Of a DNA stretch of 64,000 nucleotides, positions 44,362-51,021 are shown piece by piece. The position numbers were made by a program, and so were the translations under genes. Source of the stretch: Tahibacter sp042701255 (lineage in GTDB: Bacteria; Pseudomonadota; Gammaproteobacteria; Xanthomonadales; Rhodanobacteraceae). The notes beneath the pieces were generated by a model that did no database searches, was not told the DNA's origin, and saw nothing but the letters and a program-made list of their open reading frames with translations. Position 1 is the first letter of the stretch. Every line of letters starts with the position of its first letter. Location: NCBI RefSeq assembly GCF_042701255.1, contig NZ_CP170554.1, forward strand, positions 5,022,001-5,086,000, read 5' to 3'.

Positions 44362-45117
44362 TCAACTGCTCTTGCTGGCGACGCCGGGCTGACTCAGCTG
44401 AGCCACGCCGTCGTGGCTCAGCGCCTTCGGTGCCGGCGTCTCGAAGCGCGCGAGGATCGATTCCGCCGACGCTTCACCCGGCACGATGCCGGCCTGGGCG
44501 AGACGGCGATGCAGATCGGTGTCCTCGCCGGTGGCCTGGGCCAGTTCCTCGGCGACTTCGAGCTGTGCGGCGCGTTCGGTCTGACGCTGCTTGATGCGTT
44601 CGAGCGAATCCAGCGCCGTGCCGAGCTTGGCGCCGGTGCCTGCATGCTGCGCGGCCAGGGCGGCCTGGGCGCGCTGCACGCTTTCGGTCGCCTTGACCGT
44701 GTCGATCTGCTGCTTCAGGCGCGTGATCACGGTCTCGGCCTGGCGCGCGGAGGTCTGCAGCTTGGCGATGCTGTTGTCGAACTCGCCGATGATCTTGCCT
44801 TCGGTCGCGATGTCGGCCTCGATCGTCGCGAGCTTGGTCGCGACCTCCTGGGCCAGCGCGCGGTTCTCGCGCGCCAGCGCTTCGCGGATGTAGTTGCTGT
44901 ACTCGGCCTGCTTGGCCTTCTTGTCGTTGAGCTTGTCGTTGGCGATCTTGCGCTGCGCCATGATCTTGGCGAGGTCGTCGCGCGAACGCAGCAGCGCGTT
45001 CTGCGCGTCGCGCACTTCCTGATCGAGGATGCGCATCGCGTTGGCGTCGACGACGGCGGTGCCGGCTTCGTGGGCCGCACCGCGGAACAGGGTGATGATC
45101 TTGGTCCAGATGGCCAT
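44362..45117 (-). CDS. yjfJ: PspA/IM30 family protein (YjfJ-like)
   Basis: 251 residues. N-terminal amphipathic helix MAIWTKIITLFRG precedes a long coiled coil (about 25-190, for example RILDQEVRDAQNALLRSRDD and KIANDKLNDKKAKQAEYSNY). This is the IM30/Vipp1/PspA hairpin that binds stressed membranes. The C-terminal part ends LSQPGVASKSS. PspA proteins maintain the inner membrane; the YjfJ class is distinct from phage-shock PspA and has no pspF or pspBC here. It starts 5 bases after the DUF2170 gene. Confidence 0.92.
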   Translation of the reverse strand: MAIWTKIITLFRGAAHEAGTAVVDANAMRILDQEVRDAQNALLRSRDDLAKIMAQRKIANDKLNDKKAKQAEYSNYIREALARENRALAQEVATKLATIEADIATEGKIIGEFDNSIAKLQTSARQAETVITRLKQQIDTVKATESVQRAQAALAAQHAGTGAKLGTALDSLERIKQRQTERAAQLEVAEELAQATGEDTDLHRRLAQAGIVPGEASAESILARFETPAPKALSHDGVAQLSQPGVASKSS

Positions 45118-45122
45118 GGCGG

Positions 45123-45548
45123 TCACTTCAGATGGTCGGCGAAGGCCTCGGCGGCCTGGATGGTGTTGTCGGCGAGCGCGTGGATCTCCTCGACGACGGC
45201 CGGCAGCGGCGAGCGGCTGGAGAGTTCGCCGAACACGATGTACAGGTCCTCGCCGCCGACGTTCTGCAGGCCGAGGTTGGACAGCGGGTTGACCGGGTTC
45301 AGACGCAGACAGGCTTCGTTGAACGCGGCGCGGTCCCTGACCTGGGTGGCCAGGCACAGCGGCGAGGAAACGAAAATCTGCTCGCCGGAGACGGCCATGT
45401 GCATGGCCAGATCGCCGTGGTCGTGCATGGTGATGTTGACGATGGCGTCGACGCCGCCGATCAGGCTGAGCTCGACGCCGGCAAGGTCGACGCTCTTGTC
45501 CGAGCGCAGTGCCTCGTACAGCGATTCAGTGGTCCAGGGGGTGTTCAC
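45123..45548 (-). CDS. yjfI: DUF2170 protein (YjfI-like), first gene of the operon
   Basis: 141 residues from a GTG start at 45548, preceded at 11 bases by a perfect AGGAGG (45565-45560). I preferred this over other starts because the family begins near W-T-T-E-S-L-Y. DUF2170 segments: VELSLIGGVDAIVNITMHDHGDLAMHMAVSG and SPLCLATQVRDRAAFNEACLRLNP, then LSNLGLQNV (strings broken). The fold is probably cytoplasmic and is thought to bind or regulate the PspA partner, but no experiment is known to me. Operon order here: yjfI-yjfJ-channel-yjfK-yjfL-yjfM-yjfC. Confidence 0.9.
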   Translation of the reverse strand: MNTPWTTESLYEALRSDKSVDLAGVELSLIGGVDAIVNITMHDHGDLAMHMAVSGEQIFVSSPLCLATQVRDRAAFNEACLRLNPVNPLSNLGLQNVGGEDLYIVFGELSSRSPLPAVVEEIHALADNTIQAAEAFADHLK

Positions 45549-45902
45549 GACGACTCTAGCCTCCTGCGGAAAATCGTGAGTGATGCATGCATGGCAGTGG
45601 CAACGTGGCGGCGCCGGCGGAACGAACACGATCCGGGCGCGGCCGCGGCGCGGCGCTAATCTGACGGCTATCGCCGAGGCGTACAAGTCCCGGCGAGTGG
45701 GACTTGCGGCCGCCGCGACGACATGCCGCTGCGGCGTCCACGCGAGCGCCGCCGGGCATCGGCAGCGGACCGCGAGCCGTGCCGGCAAATTGCACTAGCG
45801 GGTTGCGGAAGACGGAACGGCTGCGCCGGTATCGACCGCGTATCGGGCCGTCGACCGGAACCGCACCGGTACGGACAACGCATCCGGGCCCGACGCGCGG
45901 CC
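45549..45902. other. Upstream region of the yjf-like operon
   Basis: About 350 bases with no supported gene between the DUF2170 start and the ompA terminator. It holds the 8-7-8 inverted repeat at 45684-45706. On the minus strand a weak promoter pair TTGTAC-N17-CAGATT overlaps that repeat (3 of 6 matches each), so I do not list it separately. Confidence 0.4.
45684..45706. promoter_or_regulatory. Inverted repeat upstream of the yjf-like operon
   Basis: CAAGTCCC (45684-45691), 7 bases, GGGACTTG (45699-45706): a perfect dyad about 136 bases before the yjfI start. It could be an operator or an RNA hairpin. Confidence 0.4.
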
Positions 45903-45933
45903 AAAAAGAAAGCCCGGCTTGCGCCGGGCTTTC
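45903..45933 (-). terminator. Terminator of the ompA-like gene
   Basis: On the minus strand an 11-bp stem GAAAGCCCGGC/GCCGGGCTTTC with a 4-base loop is followed by TTTTT, about 26 bases past the corrected stop at 45959. Confidence 0.88.
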
Positions 45934-45958
45934 GGGGTACAGCGGAACGACTGGCCGC

Positions 45959-47096
45959 TTACTGCTGCGGGGTCAGCTCGGTGCGGCGGTTGCGCGCACG
46001 GCCTTCCTTGGTGTCGTTCGTGTCGATCGGACGAGCTTCGCCGTAACCGGTCGGGCCGGCCAGGCGGCTGGCGTCGATGCCGTGCGAGGTCAGGTAGTCA
46101 TACACGATCGCGCGCGCGGCGCTCGGACAGACCCTGGTTGTACTCGTCGGTACCGACCGAGTCGGTGTGGCCGGCGACTTCGACGTGAGCCTGCGGGTTG
46201 CGCTTCAGCACGTCGACAGCCTGGTCGAGGATGGCGATCGAGTCGGCGGTCGGTTCCTGCAGGGTCGGCGCGATGCTCTTCTCGCCCTTCTTGGGACGGT
46301 CGAACTTGAAGTTCACGCCACGCAGATCGATCGTGACCTTGATCGGGCAGCCGTCCGGACCGACCTGGACGCCGGCTTCGGTGCTCGGGCAACGGTCGTC
46401 GCAGTTGTTCACGCCGTCGTTGTCGTCGTCGAGATCGCGGCAGGACTTCTGAGCCTGGGCGACCGGCGGGTTTTCGATGGTCTTGGCCGGCGGCGGAGCG
46501 GCTTCACCGCCGAAGTTCACGAGCAGCGCAACGCTGGCGATCGCGTCGACGAAGCCGGTCTTGTGCTCGTTGGTGTAGTACTGACGGGAGTTGTTGTCAC
46601 GGTCGTAGCGGGCCGCGATTTCGGCGCGGAACGCCAGGCGGTCGCTGAAGCCGTGCTGCACGCCGCCACCGACGGTGACCATCGGATCCCAGCCGTTGGC
46701 GCGGGAAGCGCTGAGCTGGCTGCCCGAGATCGCCGCGTGGCGCAGGAAGCCGAGGCCGCCCATGGCGTACGGACGCCAGGAGCTGCCGGCGTCGCCGAAG
46801 AAGTAACGGCCGGCAAAGCCGAGGCCGGTGTTCTCGAATTCGTGACCGTTGCGCAGCGACTTCTTCTCGAAGTCGGCATTGTTGTGGGTCACTTCGAAGT
46901 CGACCGCGAAGTTCGGGGTGGACCAGAAGCCGATGCCGATGCCGGTGAACAGCGAGGTATCGGTTTCACGATCGCTGTCCGGAATCACGGCGCCGACGCG
47001 CGGAGCGATGTACCAGTTGCTGTAGTCCTGCGCCTGCGCCGCGCCGATACCGGCCAGGGACAGGGCAATCAGGGCAAACAAGCCATTACGTTTCAT
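45959..47096 (-). pseudogene. OmpA family outer membrane protein, frameshifted in this sequence
   Basis: An N-terminal beta-barrel (signal peptide ALIALSLAGIGAAQA, then DYSNWYIAPRVGAV), a thrombospondin type 3-like Asp-rich hinge (DLDDDNDGVNNCDDRCP) and an OmpA peptidoglycan-binding domain with VEVAGHTDSVGTDEYNQG. The frame breaks after LSERRAR. The rest of the OmpA domain, TSHGIDASRLAGPTGYGEAR and KEGRARNRRTEL, continues in another frame to a TAA at 45959. One extra base (or two missing) in the CG run at 46109-46118 explains it. With the frame restored the protein is about 379 residues. The domain is intact otherwise, so a sequence error or slip-prone tract is more likely than loss. RBS GGAG precedes ATG 47096. 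Confidence 0.88.
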
Positions 47097-47191
47097 TCGG
47101 AGTCTCCTCATTGGTGTTATCGCGCGCGTCCACTCCACCCCGTACGGACGCAAAGCTCGTTCACTTTACAAGTAAAAAGTGTCGATGGCGT

Positions 47192-47306
47192 GGCTTAACA
47201 TTTCGGCCCATTCCTAGGGCGGGCGGCAGTCTAGCAAAATCAACGACCTGTAACCACAGCCCCGCCCAGTCGTTCACGTTCCGCTCAGTGCAGGCTTAAC
47301 ATTTCG
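47192..47306. repeat. Two direct copies of a 14-bp sequence 101 bases apart
   Basis: GGCTTAACATTTCG at 47192-47205 and again at 47293-47306, both upstream of the ompA-like gene. The copies are identical. Confidence 0.75.
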
Positions 47307-47547
47307 CGCGTTTATTGCGCAAACCGAGTCATCAACGCGTGAATCGATGGACGGCAGGCTCAGCGCCATACGCCGGCGCACCCGATCCTGTCGTCGCAAG
47401 CGGCCCGGATCCCGCCCGGAACCACGCCGCGGGACACTGCGGCAATGCCGTACCGGCCGATGTTCCACACGCCCCGCGTTGCCGACCTGAGCTGCAACCC
47501 GGTCCGGCGGCGCGAACTGTAGTGCGTCCACGCCGCCATCGCGCAGG

Positions 47548-47565
47548 TGCAAGTGTCAACTTGCA
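47548..47565. promoter_or_regulatory. Perfect palindrome upstream of the riboswitch promoter
   Basis: TGCAAGT-GTCA-ACTTGCA, a 7-4-7 dyad, lies 22 bases before the proposed -35 of the TerC transcript. An activator or repressor site is plausible. Confidence 0.45.
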
Positions 47566-47587
47566 TGACGATTCGCGCCGACGCTGC

Positions 47588-47616
47588 TTGACCTTCGCTA
47601 CGCCAGCCGTTACTTA
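47588..47616 (+). promoter_or_regulatory. Candidate promoter of the TerC riboswitch transcript
   Basis: -35 TTGACC (47588-47593), a 17-base spacer, and -10 region TACTTA (47611-47616). The -35 is good and the -10 weak, but the implied start near 47623 falls just where a yybP-ykoY RNA should begin. Confidence 0.4.
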
Positions 47617-47625
47617 TGCGCCGAT

Positions 47626-47766
47626 CGAAGGGGAGTAGCTCCTCGCGCGTTGATCGTCATCACGGGCTTTTTCGCCCCGGTCGCGCGGCTGCCGACACCG
47701 TCATATCCCGGTAACGCAGTGAGCAAGACCTTCGCCGGACACGGCGAAGTCTTGCCTGCGTTTTTT
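47626..47766 (+). ncRNA. yybP-ykoY manganese riboswitch
   Basis: Conserved pieces occur in the right order: GGGGAGTAGC (47630-47639), CGTCATCACG (47655-47664) and GAGCAAGACCTT (47721-47732). This RNA class binds Mn(II) and controls manganese or pH-related membrane proteins, often TerC family (Alx) or MntP. Here it leads straight into a TerC gene starting at 47811. The 3' part ends in a terminator hairpin, so Mn(II) binding probably prevents termination. Confidence 0.88.
47723..47766 (+). terminator. Riboswitch expression-platform terminator
   Basis: GCAAGACCTTCGCCG pairs with CGGCGAAGTCTTGC (one bulged C) across loop GACA; after CTGCG comes TTTTTT at 47761-47766. Part of the 5' strand is also the conserved riboswitch core, so folding choices exclude one another. 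Confidence 0.75.
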
Positions 47767-47810
47767 GCGTGTCCTTGTCACCAGCCCGACAACCGCTACC
47801 CGGGGTTTTC

Positions 47811-48506
47811 ATGGAATTCCTTTCGCCCGATTTCTTTACCGCGCTGTTCGCGATCGTCCTGATCGACCTCGTACTTGCCGGCGACAACGCCATCGTCATC
47901 GCACTGGCCGCCCGCAACCTGCCCAAGGATCTGCAGACGAAGGCGATCTTCTGGGGCACGGCCGGCGCGATCGTCGTACGCACCCTGATGACCCTGGCCG
48001 TGGTCTGGCTGCTGCACTTCCCGGGTCTGATGCTGGTCGGCGGCCTGCTGCTGATCCCGATCGCACTGAAGCTGCTCAGCGAGAACCAGCACGAGGAAGG
48101 CCACGAGATGGGCCGCGTCAGCGGCTTCTGGGGCGCGATGCGCACGATCATCATCGCCGATGCATTGATGGGCCTGGACAACGTGCTCGGCGTCGCCGGC
48201 GCGGCGCACGGCAATTTCCTGCTCGTCGTGATCGGCCTGCTGATCTCGGTGCCCATCGTGGTCTGGGGCAGCACGCTCATCCTCAAGCTCGTCGAGCGCT
48301 TCCCGATGGTCGTCTACATCGGTGCCGGCGCGCTGCTGTGGACCGCCGGCAAGATGATCCTGCACGAGAAGTTCATCGCGCACTGGATCGGCGACAACAC
48401 CGTGATCGAAGCGGCAGCCTACGTCGTCATCATCGGCGGCGGCCTGGCCTACGGCTGGATGCGCGAAAAAGCACGCCGCGACAAGAACGAGCTCAAGGCC
48501 GGCTGA
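47811..48506 (+). CDS. TerC family membrane protein (Alx/YjbE-like), probable manganese exporter
   Basis: 231 residues with about seven spans. Family motifs VLAGDNAIVIALAARNLP and DALMGLDNVLGVAGAAHG carry the paired Asp/Asn residues of TerC proteins. The protein ends in a charged tail REKARRDKNELKAG. TerC members controlled by yybP-ykoY riboswitches export Mn(II) or help load it in the membrane. The upstream riboswitch supports this role. Start ATG 47811 matches the family N-terminus MEFLSPDF. Confidence 0.92.
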   Translation: MEFLSPDFFTALFAIVLIDLVLAGDNAIVIALAARNLPKDLQTKAIFWGTAGAIVVRTLMTLAVVWLLHFPGLMLVGGLLLIPIALKLLSENQHEEGHEMGRVSGFWGAMRTIIIADALMGLDNVLGVAGAAHGNFLLVVIGLLISVPIVVWGSTLILKLVERFPMVVYIGAGALLWTAGKMILHEKFIAHWIGDNTVIEAAAYVVIIGGGLAYGWMREKARRDKNELKAG

Positions 48507-48530
48507 GCCGGACCGGGCTGCGATCATCCG

Positions 48531-48560
48531 AAAAGGCCGGCCACAGCGCCGGCCTTTTTC
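48531..48560 (+). terminator. Terminator after the TerC gene
   Basis: AAAAGGCCGGC, loop CACAGC, GCCGGCCTTTTT. Strong stem plus T run, 25 bases past the stop; the A run on the 5' side makes it potentially bidirectional. Confidence 0.9.
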
Positions 48561-48660
48561 GTGGCGGATTTCGTGACGGCCAAACCGTCGCGGCCGCCTG
48601 ACTTGCCGGCTCCAGCCATTCCATGCAAGGTGCGCCGACCTTCCGCACGGCAGACCGCGC

Positions 48661-50682
48661 ATGAGCGACTACCCGCACCTGTTGGCCCCGCTGGATCTGG
48701 GCTTCGCCACCCTGCAGAACCGCGTGCTCATGGGTTCCATGCATACGGGGCTGGAAGACAAGGCCAGCGACTACGACAAGCTCGCGGTCTATTTCGCCGA
48801 ACGCGCGCGCGGCGGCGTCGGCCTCATCGTCACCGGCGGCATAGCGCCGAGCATCCGCGGCTGGCTCAAGCCGTTCTCCGGACGCCTGTCCATGCCCTGG
48901 CACGTCGCGCGCCACCGTAAGGTCACGCAGGCCGTGCATGCGGAAGGCGGCAAGATCTGCGTGCAGATCCTGCACGCGGGCCGCTACGCCTATCACCCGC
49001 TGTCGGTCGCGCCGTCGCGTATCAAGTCGCCGATCACGCCGTTCACGCCGAGCGCGCTGTCGGCACGCGCGGTCGAGGCGACGATCAGCGACTTCGTGAA
49101 CTCGGCCAGGCTCGCCCAGGATGCCGGCTACGACGGCATCGAGGTCATGGGCTCGGAGGGCTACCTGATCAACCAGTTCCTCGTCGAACGCACCAACCGG
49201 CGCAACGACGACTGGGGCGGCACGCCGGAAAAGCGCCGGCGCTTCGCCGTGGAAATCGTGCGCCGCACGCGTGCGGCGGTCGGCGCGAACTTCATCATCA
49301 TCTATCGCGTGTCGATGCTCGACCTCGTCGAGCAGGGCCAGAGCTGGGAACAGGTCGTCGCGCTGGCCAAGGAAATCGAAGCCGCCGGCGCGACCCTGAT
49401 CAATACCGGCATCGGCTGGCACGAAGCGCGCGTGCCGACGATCGTCACGAGCGTGCCGCGCGGCGCGTTCACCTGGGTCACGCGCAAGCTGCGCGGCGAG
49501 GTGAAGCTGCCGCTGATCACGACCAACCGCATCAACATGCCCGACGTGGCCGAAGCCATCCTCGCGCGCGGCGACGCCGACATGGTTTCGATGGCGCGGC
49601 CGCTGCTGGCCGATTCGCACTGGGTCGCCAAGGCGCGCGCCGGCCGCGCCGCCGCGATCAACACCTGCATCGCCTGCAACCAGGCCTGCCTCGACCATGT
49701 GTTCGAGAACAAGCGCGCGAGCTGCATGGTCAATCCGCGCGCCTGCCACGAAACCGAGCTGACCCTGACGCCGGTCACGCAGAAGAAGCGCATCGCCGTC
49801 GTCGGCGCCGGCCCAGCCGGCCTGGCCTGCGCGACGGCGCTGGCCGAACGCGGCCACGGCGTCGTGCTGTTCGACGCGGCGGCCGACATCGGCGGCCAGT
49901 TCAACATGGCCAAGCGCATTCCGGGCAAGGAGGAATTCTTCGAGACCCTGCGCTATTTCCGCACGCGCCTGGAAGAAACCGGCGTCGAGCTGCGCCTGAC
50001 CACGCGCGTCGACGCGGCCGCGCTGCAGCGCGACGGCTTCGACGAGATCGTGTTCGCGACCGGCGTGCATCCGCGCAAGCCGGCGATTCCGGGCGTCGAA
50101 CACCGCAAGGTCGTCAGCTACTACGACGTGCTGACGAACAACCGTCCGGTCGGTTCGCGCGTCGCGCTGATCGGCGCCGGCGGCATCGGCTTCGACATGG
50201 CCGAATTCCTGACCCAGGCGCATCCGTCGCCGAGCACCGACATCGCGCGCTGGTCCGAGGAATGGGGCGTGGACACCCACTACGCCGAGCCCGGCGCCTT
50301 GGCCAAGCCGAAGCCGGAACCGGCCGAACGCCAGGTCTGGCTGCTGCAGCGCACGCCGGGCAAGCCCGGCGAGAAGCTCAACAAGACCACGGGCTGGGTG
50401 CACCGCGCCGCGCTCAAGGCCAAAAAGGTGACCATGCTCGCCGGCGTCAGCTACGAGCGCATCGACGACGCCGGCCTGCACATCCGCATCGGCGAGCGCA
50501 GCGAGGTGCTGCCGGTCGATACCGTCGTGCTCTGCGCCGGCCAGGAATCCAACCGCGCCGACTACGACGCGGCCGTGGCGCTGGGCCTCAAGGCCCACGT
50601 CATCGGCGGCGCCGACGTCGCTTCCGAGCTCGACGCCAAGCGCGCGATCGCCCAGGGCACGCGGCTCGCGGCCAGCCTGTAA
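48661..50682 (+). CDS. fadH: NADPH-dependent 2,4-dienoyl-CoA reductase (FadH family)
   Basis: 673 residues. The N-terminal OYE-type TIM barrel (about 1-350) has NRVLMGSMHTGLED, HAGRYAYHP, GSEGYLINQFL and RTNRRNDDWGG. A [4Fe-4S] binding stretch follows, CIACNQACLD and RASCMVNPRAC. The C-terminal FAD/NADPH part has IAVVGAGPAGLACATALAER and a second Rossmann site VALIGAGGIGFDMAEFL. It reduces unsaturated acyl-CoA double bonds during beta-oxidation of polyunsaturated fatty acids. All cofactor motifs are present and length matches E. coli FadH. Confidence 0.94.
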   Translation: MSDYPHLLAPLDLGFATLQNRVLMGSMHTGLEDKASDYDKLAVYFAERARGGVGLIVTGGIAPSIRGWLKPFSGRLSMPWHVARHRKVTQAVHAEGGKICVQILHAGRYAYHPLSVAPSRIKSPITPFTPSALSARAVEATISDFVNSARLAQDAGYDGIEVMGSEGYLINQFLVERTNRRNDDWGGTPEKRRRFAVEIVRRTRAAVGANFIIIYRVSMLDLVEQGQSWEQVVALAKEIEAAGATLINTGIGWHEARVPTIVTSVPRGAFTWVTRKLRGEVKLPLITTNRINMPDVAEAILARGDADMVSMARPLLADSHWVAKARAGRAAAINTCIACNQACLDHVFENKRASCMVNPRACHETELTLTPVTQKKRIAVVGAGPAGLACATALAERGHGVVLFDAAADIGGQFNMAKRIPGKEEFFETLRYFRTRLEETGVELRLTTRVDAAALQRDGFDEIVFATGVHPRKPAIPGVEHRKVVSYYDVLTNNRPVGSRVALIGAGGIGFDMAEFLTQAHPSPSTDIARWSEEWGVDTHYAEPGALAKPKPEPAERQVWLLQRTPGKPGEKLNKTTGWVHRAALKAKKVTMLAGVSYERIDDAGLHIRIGERSEVLPVDTVVLCAGQESNRADYDAAVALGLKAHVIGGADVASELDAKRAIAQGTRLAASL

Positions 50683-51021
50683 CGCCGGACGGCGTCGAAA
50701 CCCGCGACAGCGCTGCAAGCCCACGGCGGCAGCGCTGCCGTGGACGTCTTCGCGTCCATGCCGTGCAAGCTCGAATGACCCGGCGCAGCGATGAGCGCCC
50801 TGCGCAGCCCGCCTCATCGGCCGACGAGCCGCGCGCCCCCGCCCGCGCCTTGCCCATCACATCGACCGGCGCAGCGCCCGAACTCCCTTCGACGCCGGCC
50901 CGCCGCTGACACCCGAATTCCACCGGACTGCCGCAGCGATCACATTCCGCCTGCGACCCGTTTCATCTCCGGCCGCGCAATTGCGTATTACGGTGCGGAC
51001 TTTCCGAACGGGGCATTCGCC
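50683..51021. other. Gap between fadH and the BNR-repeat gene
   Basis: 339 bases with no supported gene. A hairpin CCACGGC-N9-GCCGTGG at 50721-50743 lies 38 bases after the fadH stop; it has no T run. I found no strong promoter; AT-richer sequence at 50975-51000 is the best place for one. Confidence 0.4.

Larger units (their letters stand above)
47097..47587. other. Intergenic region between ompA-like and TerC genes
   Basis: About 490 bases without a convincing gene. It holds two direct copies of a 14-bp sequence (47192, 47293) and a 7-4-7 palindrome (47548). Two AT-rich patches (47161-47200 and 47228-47250) may hold ompA promoter elements; a TAGACT-like -10 at 47233-47228 on the minus strand has no good -35. 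Confidence 0.5.

Noticed and set aside
47315..47638. A small plus-strand open frame upstream of the riboswitch
   Set aside because: No ribosome-binding site and no recognisable protein features; its end overlaps the riboswitch core.
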